This document shows, one piece after another, positions 10,083 through 20,082 of a stretch of 64,000 nt of DNA. Position 1 is the first letter of the stretch; the number at the start of each line of letters is the position of its first letter. Where the stretch lies: assembly GCA_964413425.1 (NCBI GenBank), contig CAYPST010000012.1, forward strand, positions 3,567-67,566, given 5' to 3'. The notes under the pieces are model-generated. The model was not told the origin of the DNA. It ran no database searches and saw only the letters and a list, made by a program, of their open reading frames with translations. The position numbers were made by a program, and so were the translations under genes. Source of the DNA: DATFLS01 sp964413425. GTDB lineage: Bacteria > Fidelibacterota > JAANXI01.

Positions 10083-10391
10083 TTAACCTCTCATCTTACT
10101 TGCGGAATCAACATCCAATGTTTTAAACTTTTGATACATCTGTAGCACCAGGGCCAGACCGACTGCTACCTCTGCCGCCGCCATCGCCAGAATAAACATG
10201 AACATCACCTGCCCGTCCGGTGCACCCCAGCGAAATCCTGCCACAATAAATGCCAGACCGGCGGCATTCAGCATCACTTCTATGGACAGCAGCATAAATA
10301 TAATATTCCGGCGAACCAACAAGCCGACAAGTCCAATGGAAAACAACACTCCGGCGAGTAATAATCCGTGTTCCATGGGAATATTTGCCAT
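10083..10391 (-). CDS. nuoK: NADH-quinone oxidoreductase subunit K
   Basis: This small membrane subunit (102 residues) has three predicted helices and takes part in the proton path next to NuoJ and NuoA. Conserved Glu residues sit inside the helices (LLSIEVMLNAAGLAF and AAAEVAVGLALV). Length is typical (100-105). It lies 42 nt after nuoJ and ends directly before the GTG of nuoL. Confidence 0.97.
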   Translation of the reverse strand: MANIPMEHGLLLAGVLFSIGLVGLLVRRNIIFMLLSIEVMLNAAGLAFIVAGFRWGAPDGQVMFMFILAMAAAEVAVGLALVLQMYQKFKTLDVDSASKMRG

Positions 10392-10433
10392 AAATAGTCT
10401 CTCGAATTCTGTTTCACATATTCAAACAAGCAT

Positions 10434-10925
10434 TCATTTCAATTTCTTTCCCAGATGATACGCCCCAACCAATCCTGCCAGCAGCAGCATTCCGACGAGT
10501 TCAACTCCCAGCAGATACGTACTGTACAGACTCGTACCGACCGCTTTCGGCTCGACCGCTTGTCCGGTAACACTCTGCGGAGTGCCGCTCAGAACCATAT
10601 AGACGAATTCCGCTCCCAAAATCACAGCCAGAACAATCGGACTTATCCAGGCGGCAGGACGCACAATCTGGCGCTCCTGTTCGACCGCTTTATGCCCCAG
10701 ATTGAGCATCATGATCACAAAGATGAACAGAACCATGATCGCACCTGCATAGACAATCACTTCCAACGCAGCAATAAAGGGCGCACCAAGCGTATAAAAG
10801 ATCAGGGCGACGGACAGGAGCGAGATAATCATATACAGCAATGCATGGACTGCATTCAACCGGGTGATAACCATCACGGTCGAAATAATTGCCACTGCTG
10901 CAGAGAGGTAAAAAACAAAGGTCAT
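10434..10925 (-). CDS. nuoJ: NADH-quinone oxidoreductase subunit J
   Basis: This 163-residue membrane subunit of complex I has five predicted helices. The ALEVIVYAGAIMVLFIFVIMML segment is the family's hallmark: it contains the pi-bulge helix involved in coupling quinone reduction to proton movement. Its ribosome-binding site is weak and it starts 21 nt after the nuoI stop, so translation probably follows from nuoI. Confidence 0.97.
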   Translation of the reverse strand: MTFVFYLSAAVAIISTVMVITRLNAVHALLYMIISLLSVALIFYTLGAPFIAALEVIVYAGAIMVLFIFVIMMLNLGHKAVEQERQIVRPAAWISPIVLAVILGAEFVYMVLSGTPQSVTGQAVEPKAVGTSLYSTYLLGVELVGMLLLAGLVGAYHLGKKLK

Positions 10926-10946
10926 AGTTTTAGCTCATACCAGTTT

Positions 10947-11462
10947 CTATGGTAACAAACTGTGAATATCCACAGGCGGCGCTTCATTCTCCGCTTCCCC
11001 TTTCTCTTTGCCGCCAATTTTCAAGCCGGCCACCTTATAGTAATGATAGCCAGGATATTTCCCTTCACCTGAAATCAATAAATCCTCTTTTTCGTAGACC
11101 AGCTCCTGGCGATCATATTCCCCCATTTCGAAATCCGGGGTGAGTTGAATGGCATAGGTGGGACATGCTTCCTCGCACAATCCGCAGAAGATACACCGGG
11201 AGAAGTTAATCCGGAAAAATTCCGGATAGCGCCGCCCGTTTTCATCTTCGGTAGCCTGCAGGGAAATACAATCTACCGGGCAGGCGACTGCACAGAGATA
11301 ACATGCCACACAGCGCTCCCCGCCGTCCGGATCTCTGGAAAGAATGATTCGCCCGCGATACCGGGGCGACAGATACGGTTTCTCCTCCGGATATTGGACG
11401 GTGACCGGTTTGCTGAACGTGTGCTTCAGCACTGTCCAGATACTTTTTATTATGCTAATCAT
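10947..11462 (-). CDS. nuoI: NADH-quinone oxidoreductase subunit I
   Basis: This peripheral subunit (171 residues) carries the two [4Fe-4S] clusters N6a and N6b that pass electrons towards N2 in NuoB. Both ferredoxin motifs are intact: CVACYLCAVACPVDC and CIFCGLCEEACPTYA. The N-terminal helix (KSIWTVLKHTFSKPVTVQYP) anchors it to the membrane domain. The order nuoG-H-I is the same as in E. coli. Confidence 0.97.
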   Translation of the reverse strand: MISIIKSIWTVLKHTFSKPVTVQYPEEKPYLSPRYRGRIILSRDPDGGERCVACYLCAVACPVDCISLQATEDENGRRYPEFFRINFSRCIFCGLCEEACPTYAIQLTPDFEMGEYDRQELVYEKEDLLISGEGKYPGYHYYKVAGLKIGGKEKGEAENEAPPVDIHSLLP

Positions 11463-11472
11463 ATTATTCCCC

Positions 11473-12426
11473 CTATTGTACAGCTAATACGATACCACCG
11501 GTGACCACCAAATTCAATAATGCCAGCGGCAGCATCACTTTCCATCCATAAGCTAATAACTGATCATACCTTGGTCTGGGCAGCGAGGCACGGAGCAATA
11601 CGAAAAACATCACAAATACCAACGTTTTCAGCAGGAACCAGATCACCGGCGGCAGGAACGGCCCCAGCCATCCCCCGAAAAACAGCGTGGTGATCATGGC
11701 TGATATCAGGGTAATGCCCATATACTCGCCGACGAAAAACATCCCGAATTTCATCCCGGAATATTCCGCATGAAACCCGGCGATCAGTTCACTTTCCGCT
11801 TCCGGAATATCAAAGGGCAACCGGTGCGCCTCCGCTACTCCGGCTACTGTAAACACAATAAATCCCAGAAATTGGGGAATCACGTTCCACATGCCCTGCT
11901 GCGCTTCCACGATTTCACGCAAATTAAATGAGCCCGTCATGACGACGATGCCCAGCAGCGACAACCCCATAAACACTTCATAACTAATCATCTGGGAGGC
12001 TCCGCGCATTCCGCCCAGCAGCGCATATTTATTATTCGAAGACCAGGCCGCCAGTACCAGACTATACGCTCCCATGGAGGACATCGCCAGGAAGAAGAGG
12101 AGCCCGATGTTCATATCAACCACTCCGATGCCCGGGGCAACCGGCACGACCATGAAAGACATAAGCACCGTAAAAATAATGATAGACGGTGCAATAATAA
12201 AAACCGGTTTATCCGCAAAAGGAGGAATCCAATCCTCCTTGGTAAAGATTTTAATGACATCCGCAACCACCTGGAAGATACCGAACGGCCCCACCCGGTT
12301 CGGGCCGTATCGGTCCTGCCATAATCCGAGCAAACGCCGCTCCAGCCAGATATTGGCCGCCGCGATGGTGGAGGCTCCTAACAGCACTCCGATAGCCGAG
12401 AGAATGGTGTATTCAACAATGATCAT
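11473..12426 (-). CDS. nuoH: NADH-quinone oxidoreductase subunit H
   Basis: This membrane subunit forms much of the quinone-binding channel and connects the peripheral arm to the membrane arm. It has eight predicted helices and the conserved RLLGLWQDRYGPNRVGPFG and FDIPEAESELIAGFHAEYSG loops. I place the start at 12426: this ATG overlaps the nuoG stop (ATGA) and has GGAG about 9 nt upstream. The frame stays open to an earlier possible start at 12456, which would overlap nuoG by 34 nt. With the chosen start the protein has 317 residues, near the usual 320. Confidence 0.96.
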   Translation of the reverse strand: MIIVEYTILSAIGVLLGASTIAAANIWLERRLLGLWQDRYGPNRVGPFGIFQVVADVIKIFTKEDWIPPFADKPVFIIAPSIIIFTVLMSFMVVPVAPGIGVVDMNIGLLFFLAMSSMGAYSLVLAAWSSNNKYALLGGMRGASQMISYEVFMGLSLLGIVVMTGSFNLREIVEAQQGMWNVIPQFLGFIVFTVAGVAEAHRLPFDIPEAESELIAGFHAEYSGMKFGMFFVGEYMGITLISAMITTLFFGGWLGPFLPPVIWFLLKTLVFVMFFVLLRASLPRPRYDQLLAYGWKVMLPLALLNLVVTGGIVLAVQ

Positions 12427-15125
12427 CGGTCGGTCACTCCGGTTATTTTCGCCCATCCCGGGAGTTCAAGTCCGGGGAGATCTGGCAAGCCCCTCGGAAT
12501 CCCAATTACCCCTGCAGGCAACTCTTCGTAAACCCGCACCTGCAAAGTTTGCTGAGTTCCGCCCAATTCCAGAGAAACCTCATCTTCCGCTTTGAGTTCC
12601 AGTGATTGGGCATCACTGGAACTCACGGCGAGATAAGGATTCGGTATCACTTCTGCCACTCCCTCCGAACGGGCGCTCAATTCCTCGCTGCCAAAGATAT
12701 GGTAAAGAGGTACGGCGTAATATTCATCTGCTTTTACCGAGAATGCCGCCGGGATATCCCGGAAGTATTCAGCTTGTTGTACCACGGGCTCAATCAATCG
12801 GATACCAGGATCCCCGCCCCGTAACTCCCCGCCCACTTCACTTTGATACTTGTTGGTGGCCTGGACAGAATTCCACCCGGGCGCCCAGAAGAAGGAGGTG
12901 AGGCCGGAAGGCTGCTTCCCGGAGTATCCTTCCATGGAGAAGCTCAAAGGCGAATCAGGATCTTCCGGCGGCTGAGGTTCGTGCACATTTTTGTGCGCCC
13001 TCATTGCCGTTCGCCCGCTATATGGATGCGGTGCTCTGGGGATCTTTTGCCGATAAATCCGATATTTCGAATCCGGCGCCAGATCTGCCAGCGCAGTAAA
13101 TTTCTCCACCGATTTCAGCATTGCAGAGAACACATCATCCAGCGACTTCCAATGGCTCACATCCACATCTTCATTCACGGCCAGAACATCCCGTATCCAG
13201 CGCCAGCTTTCCCGCACCTCACTCTCGTCGTCGGTATAAACCTGGTAGAATCGCTGGGCACGGCCTTCGTTATTAATCAGTGTTCCATCCGTTTCCGCAA
13301 AAGTACCCGCCGGCAGAATAATATCCGCCCGGGCTGTGGTAGGATTTTCAAGATGATCGATACATATGACTTGTTTGCATTTTTCCAGAAAATCATCCGC
13401 CACAGAGGGTTCAGCCCGCCGATACAAATCATTTTCTACAATGATCACCGTGTCGGCTTCCCCGGCCGAAATCGCTTGCATGGCATCATCCAGGCTTCCA
13501 CCTTCCAGGTACGTCACACCCATGCTGTTCGCTTCCGGAACGGTCAGGCTGATTTCTGCCGGTTTTTCATCAGAAGAGAGCGCCCAGGCCACATTGGCCG
13601 CCGCCTGAATGACGGCTGGCTCAAGCAGACTTGTACCTGAGATCACAACCGGCCGCTTCGCTTCTCGCAAAGCCTTCGCAATAGTTCCGGCATGGTTGCT
13701 GATTTCGTCGGAAACATTTGATACAACGGGAGACTCTTCGTCCAGTACGCGTGTTATCGCAAACCCTAATCTGGCAATATCATGCGGAGCCGCCCGCCAT
13801 GTTTCGGTGGCGAATTTATCAAGCTCAGTACCGGCAGGAGTGGCAATAAATAACGGTCCTTTTTCATCCTGTGCCATCTCCCGCACCGCCGCATCGTGCC
13901 AATCCGGAATCCCGATCTTCGCTGCCTCTTTAACAGGTTGATTCCGCACCGCCTGGCGAACAGCCAGATCCAGCATGGGGGCAGTGTTGGTCAGATCCTC
14001 CCCCAGAATCAGCACCGCATCCGCCTGTTCAACGTCATGAAGTGAAGCCGACCGGGCCGGACCATTCTGCAAAACATTCAGCACAAGCTGCACTAATTCA
14101 GTCTCCTGAGTCGACATCCCACTATAGAACCGGTTGGCTCCGACCATGGTCCGCAATGCATAATTGGATTCCAGCGAAGCCCGGGGTGATCCGATACCAA
14201 TCACCCTGTTTTTATCCTTCACCAAGGCACCAATCCGGGAGACGGCCTCTTCGGCTGTTGTCTTATTTCCTGAATTGATGGGGTGTTTAATCCGGTCTTC
14301 CCGGTTCACAAATTCATATCCGAACCGACCCCGATCGCAGAGAAAATAGCCATTCACCTGCCGGTTGTAGCGGTTTAAGATGCGGCGTAATGTCCCGTAA
14401 CGTTCCCCAGGGATGGTATTGCACCCCAGTCCACACTGGTGACAGATTGAGGGCGCGGTCTGCAGATCCCATTTACGCGTATAATGGTGCTTCAATGTTT
14501 TATCAGTGAAGACTCCTGTGGGACACACTTCCACCAGATTTCCGCTGAAGGGACTCCGGAGTTTGCCATCTTTGTGCCGGCCGAAATAGACATGATCATG
14601 TGCTGCGAACGCATGGAGATCGTCTTCACCGGCATAATCCCGGTAAAACCGAACACACCGGTAGCACGCGATACACCGATTCATTTCGTGGTTGATAAAC
14701 GGTCCCAGATCCTGATTCCGGTGGGTGCGTTTTTTAAAACGGAATTCCCGGTAGGTGTGCCCGGTCATGACGGTCATATCCTGGAGATGACACTCCCCGC
14801 CTTCATCACACACCGGACAGTCATGGGGATGATTAACCATCAGCCATTCGATGATATTTTGTCGAAACTGCTCCGCATCCGGATCTTTGAGCGAGATACG
14901 AAGTCCGTCTTCCACCGGCGTCATGCAGGCCATGACAATCCGTCCCTGGGTATCAGTCTCATCCTGGTACTGGGTCACCGCACACTGCCGGCAGGCGCCC
15001 ACCGAACCGAAGGCCGGATGCCAGCAAAAATACGGTAAGTCCAATCCCAGTGACAGGACCGCATGGAGCAGATTCTGACCGTCTTTTACCTCGTATGGTT
15101 GATCATCTATATAAATCGTCGGCAT
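12423..15125 (-). CDS. nuoG: NADH-quinone oxidoreductase subunit G
   Basis: This large subunit (900 residues) of the NADH-input arm begins with a [2Fe-2S] domain (CWHPAFGSVGACRQC), then an HDCPVCDEGGEC segment for cluster N5 with its His ligand. A [4Fe-4S] motif, CIACYRCVRFYRDY, follows. Further on, CHQCGLGCNT suggests the extra N7-type cluster of bacterial NuoG. The rest is a molybdopterin-oxidoreductase-like fold without its cofactor. The length agrees with E. coli NuoG (about 908). It starts 6 nt after nuoF. Confidence 0.96.
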   Translation of the reverse strand: MPTIYIDDQPYEVKDGQNLLHAVLSLGLDLPYFCWHPAFGSVGACRQCAVTQYQDETDTQGRIVMACMTPVEDGLRISLKDPDAEQFRQNIIEWLMVNHPHDCPVCDEGGECHLQDMTVMTGHTYREFRFKKRTHRNQDLGPFINHEMNRCIACYRCVRFYRDYAGEDDLHAFAAHDHVYFGRHKDGKLRSPFSGNLVEVCPTGVFTDKTLKHHYTRKWDLQTAPSICHQCGLGCNTIPGERYGTLRRILNRYNRQVNGYFLCDRGRFGYEFVNREDRIKHPINSGNKTTAEEAVSRIGALVKDKNRVIGIGSPRASLESNYALRTMVGANRFYSGMSTQETELVQLVLNVLQNGPARSASLHDVEQADAVLILGEDLTNTAPMLDLAVRQAVRNQPVKEAAKIGIPDWHDAAVREMAQDEKGPLFIATPAGTELDKFATETWRAAPHDIARLGFAITRVLDEESPVVSNVSDEISNHAGTIAKALREAKRPVVISGTSLLEPAVIQAAANVAWALSSDEKPAEISLTVPEANSMGVTYLEGGSLDDAMQAISAGEADTVIIVENDLYRRAEPSVADDFLEKCKQVICIDHLENPTTARADIILPAGTFAETDGTLINNEGRAQRFYQVYTDDESEVRESWRWIRDVLAVNEDVDVSHWKSLDDVFSAMLKSVEKFTALADLAPDSKYRIYRQKIPRAPHPYSGRTAMRAHKNVHEPQPPEDPDSPLSFSMEGYSGKQPSGLTSFFWAPGWNSVQATNKYQSEVGGELRGGDPGIRLIEPVVQQAEYFRDIPAAFSVKADEYYAVPLYHIFGSEELSARSEGVAEVIPNPYLAVSSSDAQSLELKAEDEVSLELGGTQQTLQVRVYEELPAGVIGIPRGLPDLPGLELPGWAKITGVTDR

Positions 15126-15131
15126 AGTATC

Positions 15132-16406
15132 TTATCTCCAGGGACAGCGTTTCTCATTGATGTGCCGCTCAAAATCCGTACGAAAATACTTCAACGCGCT
15201 CTGCAGAGGTTCGACTGCACCGGGTGCCAGAGCACAGAAGGTATTCCCCGGCCCCAGCCACTTCGAGTGGGCGGCCAGTTTATCAAGATCCTCCATGCGC
15301 CCTTCTCCATGTTCGATGGCATGGAGAATTTTTTCCACCCAGGGCAACCCGTCCCGGCAGGGCGTACACCAGCCGCATGATTCCTGAGCGAAGAAATGTT
15401 CCAGGTTCTCAACAAGCGCCACCGGACAGGTTTGATCGTCAAGGATGATCATAGTCCCTGTGCCCATCCGGCTTCCGACAGTCATAACTGAACTGTAATC
15501 CATGGGAGTATCCAGATGTTCTTCAATCAGGAAATCAGTAGAGGCGCCACCAGGAATGAGTCCACGAAACTGCAATCCATCCCGCATTCCGCCGGCATGC
15601 TCTTCCAGAATCTCCCGGGCTGTCGTCCCCATGGGTAATTCCCAGAGTCCGGGATTTTTCACTTTGCCGCTGGCACCATATAATTTTGTACCGCCTTCCG
15701 TGGTTCGACTTAAACCTTTATACCATTCGGCTCCATTCACTATGATACCCGGCACATTACACAGCGTTTCCACATTCTGGACGATGGTGGGTTTCCCGAA
15801 CAGACCGCTGGCCTGGGGAAACGGCGGCTTGGCCCGGGGATTGGCTCGCTTCCCCTCCAGCGCATTGAGTAAACCGGTCTCCTCGCCGCACATATATCGC
15901 CCGGCGCTCACATGGATATACATCTCCACACTGTAATCGGATCCTTGAATGTTTTCTCCCAGATAATTATGCTCGTAGGCCTCTGCAATGGCTTTTTTGA
16001 GACGCTGCTGGGACAGTTGATACGCCCAGCGGATAAATATATAAATGACATCAGCCTGGATGGCATAAGCCGAAGTAATCATGCTTTCCAGAAATAAATG
16101 AGGATTCCCCTCCATTAACAGCCGGTCCTTGAAGGTGCCGGGTTCCATTTCATCCGCATTGGCCACCAGATATTTGGGACGGAGAGCCTCATCACCCATG
16201 GGAACAAAGCTCCATTTTAAACCGGTATTGAATCCGGCGCCGCCGCGTCCCTTCAGGTTCGCATCTTTCACCAGCTCCTGAATCTCCCGGGGAGTATATT
16301 CCTGAAGGGCCTTGGTTACGGACTGGTATCCCCCGACCTTCTCATATTCCGTCAGACTGAGCGGTTCCTTATCCGGTTGTATATGCTGAGTTAAGGGTTT
16401 TTCCAT
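15132..16406 (-). CDS. nuoF: NADH-quinone oxidoreductase subunit F
   Basis: This subunit binds FMN and NADH and carries [4Fe-4S] cluster N3; it is where NADH is oxidised. The 424-residue protein shows GRGGAGFNTGLKWSF (NADH/FMN site), the CGEETGLLNALEGKR segment and an SLBB domain. The N3 motif ESCGWCTPCRDGL is present, with the fourth Cys in NTFCALAPG. It lies 9 nt after nuoE and 6 nt before nuoG, an order shared with most operons of this type. Confidence 0.97.
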   Translation of the reverse strand: MEKPLTQHIQPDKEPLSLTEYEKVGGYQSVTKALQEYTPREIQELVKDANLKGRGGAGFNTGLKWSFVPMGDEALRPKYLVANADEMEPGTFKDRLLMEGNPHLFLESMITSAYAIQADVIYIFIRWAYQLSQQRLKKAIAEAYEHNYLGENIQGSDYSVEMYIHVSAGRYMCGEETGLLNALEGKRANPRAKPPFPQASGLFGKPTIVQNVETLCNVPGIIVNGAEWYKGLSRTTEGGTKLYGASGKVKNPGLWELPMGTTAREILEEHAGGMRDGLQFRGLIPGGASTDFLIEEHLDTPMDYSSVMTVGSRMGTGTMIILDDQTCPVALVENLEHFFAQESCGWCTPCRDGLPWVEKILHAIEHGEGRMEDLDKLAAHSKWLGPGNTFCALAPGAVEPLQSALKYFRTDFERHINEKRCPWR

Positions 16407-16415
16407 ACAGATCTC

Positions 16416-16880
16416 TTATGTATACTCCTCCAGAATTTTACTGATATCTTCCGGCTCCAAATCGCGATGTAAATCGGTATCAATCATGAGCGCAGGAGCA
16501 TGATCACAGGTGCCGAGGCACTGGATCGGCAGCAGGGTGAACTTTCCGTCATCTGTGGTCTCTCCCAGAGTAATGCCTAAAGTTTCCTGAAGGGTTTGCA
16601 GAATCTTCTCATATCCTTCAATCCAGCAGCTGACGCTGTCACAGATGAAAATCACATGCTCTCCCACCGGCTTCCGGAAAATCAAATTATAGAAGGTGGC
16701 GACGCTGTCGACCTCATCGGGCGAAATCTCCAGATATTCGGCGATATCTGCCACCCCCTCATCAGAGACCCAGCCTCTGTGCCGCTGCACCGATTTAAGG
16801 GCTTCGATACAGGCGGCTTTTTTGTTAGGCATATGCCGGATTTCCTGATCGATCTCTCGCTTTTCTTGTTCGCTCAGCAT
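16416..16880 (-). CDS. nuoE: NADH-quinone oxidoreductase subunit E
   Basis: This 154-residue thioredoxin-fold subunit carries the off-path [2Fe-2S] cluster N1a. All four ligand cysteines are visible: CDSVSC, then CLGTCDHAPAL about 40 residues later. The N-terminal helical part (SDEGVADIAEYLEISPDEV) is typical. It sits between nuoCD and nuoF, 31 nt and 9 nt away. Confidence 0.97.
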   Translation of the reverse strand: MLSEQEKREIDQEIRHMPNKKAACIEALKSVQRHRGWVSDEGVADIAEYLEISPDEVDSVATFYNLIFRKPVGEHVIFICDSVSCWIEGYEKILQTLQETLGITLGETTDDGKFTLLPIQCLGTCDHAPALMIDTDLHRDLEPEDISKILEEYT

Positions 16881-16911
16881 TCGTTCAGTTCTCTGTTACC
16901 TTCCCTTGTTA

Positions 16912-18660
16912 TCACCTGTCCACGTCCGACAGCACATAGTCGATGCTTCCGAGAATTGCCAGCAAATCAGCAACGGTCTCCCCCCGGCTGATATACGGAA
17001 CCATCTGAATGTGCGGGAAGCTGGGCGTGCGTATCCTTGTGCGATAGGAGCGGGTGTTCCCATCGCTTACCAGATAATATCCGTTGTTCCCTTTGGTAGC
17101 TTCCACACAGGCAAACGCCTCTCCCGCGGGAATCACCGGTCCCCACGTGGTATTGAGAAAATGAGTAATCAGGGTCTCGATATCATGCATAGTCTTTTCT
17201 TTCCGCGGCGGGGTCGCCAGCTTGTGATCCGACATATAATCCCCCGGGGGCATATTGTCCACACACTGGCGGATAATCCGCAAGCTCTGGCGCATCTCTT
17301 CCACACGGACAACCCCACGATCATAACAATCACCATTAGTGGCCGTGGGAATATCGAACTCGAATTGGTCGTACATGGAATAGGGCTTCTTCTTCCGCCA
17401 GTCCCATTCCAGTCCTGTGGCCCGCAATCCGGGTCCGGTTACTCCCCATTCAATGGCTTCTTCGGTATTATAAGCGCCGACCCCGACTGTCCGGCCTTTA
17501 AAGATGCGGTTTTTCATCACCAGGGTATCGTATTCCTTCAGCCGCTTTGGCATATAATTCAGGAAATCGCGAATCTGCTCCTCCCAGCCTTCCGGTAAAT
17601 CCTGTGCCACTCCGCCAATGCGAAACCAGTTGGGATGCATGCGATCGCCGGTGATGGCTTCCACAATACTGAAAATCCGCTCCCGGTCATTGAACATATA
17701 AAACACCGGTGAGAGCGCTCCGACGTCCTGGGCGAACGTGCCGTACCACACCAGATGGCTGGCGATACGATACAGTTCTGATAACATGACACGAATGACC
17801 TGTGCTCTTTCCGGCACCTCAATGCCGGCCATTTTTTCAACAGCCATCACATAGGGAAAATTGTTCATGACCCCACCCAGATATTCCACCCGATCCGTAT
17901 AGGGAATGTACGTGTGCCAGGATTGCCGCTCTCCCATTTTCTCGGCACCCCGGTGATGGAATCCGATATCCGGGACGGCATCAACGATGTCTTCACCGTC
18001 CAGCTGGAGCACAACACGCAACACGCCATGCGTGCCCGGATGCTGGGGCCCCAGATTCAAAAACATGAAATCGGTATCTTCACTCTGACGCTGCATCCCC
18101 CATTCTTCCGGTTTGAACTCCAGTGCCTCCTGTTCTTCATCCTGCCTGTCATCCGGGAGCGTGAACGGTTCCATTTCAGTCGCCCGGGCGGGATGTTCCT
18201 TGCGCAGCGGATGGCCTTTCCAGGTGAAGGGCATAATCAACCGTCGTAAATTCGGATGGCCGTTGAAGGTGATCCCGAACATATCCCATGCCTCCCGCTC
18301 ATACCAGTTGGCATTCTGCCATATTCCGGAGATGGAATCGATGTCGGGATATTCATCAGTCAGCGGAACCTTCACCCGTAAATCCGCATTGCAGTCAAAG
18401 GAAAAAAGATGATAGACGACCGAAAATTGCCCCTCCGGCTGTCCGTTACGATGCTCCCGGTTCCGCTCGTCAATGGCGGATAAGTCATAGAGCATCTTAT
18501 ACGGCTGGGGGATTTCTTCCTTGAGGTATCGAAGCACCTCACGTGCCCGATTCTTCGCTATCCAAAAGGTGGGAATACTATCTTGTGTATGCTGAACATG
18601 TAAAACACTTTCGCCAAATTTTTCCCGGAGATGGCTCTGGATCTTCTCGTGATTGCTCAT
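16912..18660 (-). CDS. nuoCD: NADH-quinone oxidoreductase subunits C and D, fused
   Basis: One 582-residue frame contains NuoC (about residues 1-180, with YEREAWDMFGITFNGHP) followed by NuoD (from LGPQHPGTHGVLRVVLQLDG near residue 203 to the C-terminus). NuoD supplies the quinone-binding pocket next to cluster N2. The fusion is known from E. coli and several other bacterial groups and is slightly shorter here than the roughly 600 residues of E. coli. There is no stop or frame change between the halves, so this is a genuine fusion. Confidence 0.96.
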   Translation of the reverse strand: MSNHEKIQSHLREKFGESVLHVQHTQDSIPTFWIAKNRAREVLRYLKEEIPQPYKMLYDLSAIDERNREHRNGQPEGQFSVVYHLFSFDCNADLRVKVPLTDEYPDIDSISGIWQNANWYEREAWDMFGITFNGHPNLRRLIMPFTWKGHPLRKEHPARATEMEPFTLPDDRQDEEQEALEFKPEEWGMQRQSEDTDFMFLNLGPQHPGTHGVLRVVLQLDGEDIVDAVPDIGFHHRGAEKMGERQSWHTYIPYTDRVEYLGGVMNNFPYVMAVEKMAGIEVPERAQVIRVMLSELYRIASHLVWYGTFAQDVGALSPVFYMFNDRERIFSIVEAITGDRMHPNWFRIGGVAQDLPEGWEEQIRDFLNYMPKRLKEYDTLVMKNRIFKGRTVGVGAYNTEEAIEWGVTGPGLRATGLEWDWRKKKPYSMYDQFEFDIPTATNGDCYDRGVVRVEEMRQSLRIIRQCVDNMPPGDYMSDHKLATPPRKEKTMHDIETLITHFLNTTWGPVIPAGEAFACVEATKGNNGYYLVSDGNTRSYRTRIRTPSFPHIQMVPYISRGETVADLLAILGSIDYVLSDVDR

Positions 18661-18738
18661 AGAATCAGATTTCTATTTCCGCTGCTTCCGGTGGATATTT
18701 GCATGGTCTTTGAACAATGGACAATCTAATGGTGCTTC

Positions 18739-19383
18739 TTATACGTGATCCGGTGGCCGCAGATCTTTGGCTTGTTGTCTTTCTTCTCGTTTCCGCTCTT
18801 TCATCGGTGTCTTTGCAGGTTTCTCAGTTCCCTGGGGTCCGATAACCCAGCTCAGGGGCCGTTTCTCTCTCCCGACCGCCTGCTGTAAATTGACCAACCC
18901 TTCCATGAAGGCTTCGGGTCTCGGCGGGCAACCCGGCACATACACATCGACTGGTAAAAATTTGTCCACCCCCTGCACCACACTATAAATATCATACATA
19001 CCACCGGAATTCGAACAGGACCCCATGGAAATCACCCACCGGGGTTCCATCATCTGATCGTACAGGCGTCGGATAATGGGAGCCATCTTTCGAAAAACGG
19101 TTCCGGCGATCACCAGCACATCCGCCTCCCGGGGTGTGCCGCGAATCACCTCCGCTCCAAACCGTGCGATATCAAACCGGCTGGTGAGACTGGTAGCCAT
19201 CTCGACGTAGCAGCACGAAAGCCCGAAGTTAAAAGGCCACATGGAGTTCTTGCGCCCCCACGCCAACAGATCCTGCAACCGGGAGAATACCAGCGACTTC
19301 CGGATGGTCTCCTGAAACGAATCATCCATGATCTCCGCCGGCTGCCCTGTTTGGCTGTTTGCTTTATTGAGCGTATGCATCAT
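18739..19383 (-). CDS. nuoB: NADH-quinone oxidoreductase subunit B
   Basis: This subunit (214 residues) carries cluster N2, the last iron-sulfur centre before quinone. The tandem Cys pair in LSCCYVEMATSLTSRFD, the Cys in GSCSNSGGMYD and the Cys in VPGCPPRPE form the expected ligand set. A basic, Lys/Glu/Arg-rich tail of about 35 residues follows the core. The start lies 3 nt after the nuoA stop. Confidence 0.97.
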   Translation of the reverse strand: MMHTLNKANSQTGQPAEIMDDSFQETIRKSLVFSRLQDLLAWGRKNSMWPFNFGLSCCYVEMATSLTSRFDIARFGAEVIRGTPREADVLVIAGTVFRKMAPIIRRLYDQMMEPRWVISMGSCSNSGGMYDIYSVVQGVDKFLPVDVYVPGCPPRPEAFMEGLVNLQQAVGREKRPLSWVIGPQGTEKPAKTPMKERKREERQQAKDLRPPDHV

Positions 19384-19386
19384 CTA

Positions 19387-19788
19387 TCATTCCACTCCTT
19401 TTGGTCTCAGATATTGTTTACTTTCCCGTACCCAATCCAGGGCGCCCATTCGCCATTCGTAAATGAGTCCGGCGACCAAAATCACGACAAATACAAGCAT
19501 CACTCCATAGCCAAGCCAGCCCAGCTCCACTCCGGCAACAGCCCAGGCAAAAATAAAGACCACTTCCAAATCGAAAATGACAAACAGCATAGCGACCAGG
19601 TAGAACTTGGCAGAGAAACGCAATCGGGCCGAATGGGTCAGGCGGACACCCGATTCGAACGGGTAATCAGTTTCTCGTCCCTTGTGGCGCTGCCCCAGCA
19701 GATAAGTGAACCCGAGCAGCAATCCTACAACGAAAAGAACTCCAAAGAAATAAACAAAAAACGGGATATATGTAACCGAATCACTCAT
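19387..19788 (-). CDS. nuoA: NADH-quinone oxidoreductase subunit A
   Basis: This small membrane subunit (133 residues) has three predicted helices. The first loop contains the family motif YPFESGV, followed by FDLEVVFIFAWAVA in the second helix. It is the first gene of the nuo operon. The 294 nt upstream to rpiB contain no gene and presumably hold the operon promoter; I could not identify a specific regulator site there. Confidence 0.97.
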   Translation of the reverse strand: MSDSVTYIPFFVYFFGVLFVVGLLLGFTYLLGQRHKGRETDYPFESGVRLTHSARLRFSAKFYLVAMLFVIFDLEVVFIFAWAVAGVELGWLGYGVMLVFVVILVAGLIYEWRMGALDWVRESKQYLRPKGVE

Positions 19789-20082
19789 ACCTGTATCCGG
19801 ATCATCTTTCGCTCTTAGTGCTGTCGGTTAACCAAGTCGCTGTCTTGTGTCTGTCAGTCATAAATATTATCCCAATTCCTGGTTCGTAACTGATACTACT
19901 TCCAGTTAGAGTTTCAAAAATATTTAGATTTCTATTGAAACACAAACCATATATTCACGATTTTATTTTATGTATCTTCCTCTTATCCCGTCTATTCTGC
20001 AAAAGCTCTCATTGGAGAGCCGGAGCGTAGTTCTCTCTGTCATAGGCACAGAGAATAATCCCCTTAGGTTTGCGGGTAAGAT

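Noticed and set aside
12843..13640. 265-residue plus-strand open frame inside nuoG
   Set aside because: Antisense to a clearly coding region; Arg/Phe/His-rich composition and no ribosome-binding site.
16906..17598. 230-residue plus-strand open frame over nuoCD
   Set aside because: Shadow of the conserved NuoD sequence on the other strand.
20033..20057. TTCTCTGT/ACAGAGAGAA hairpin after rpiB
   Set aside because: Imperfect stem without a T run; too weak to call a terminator.
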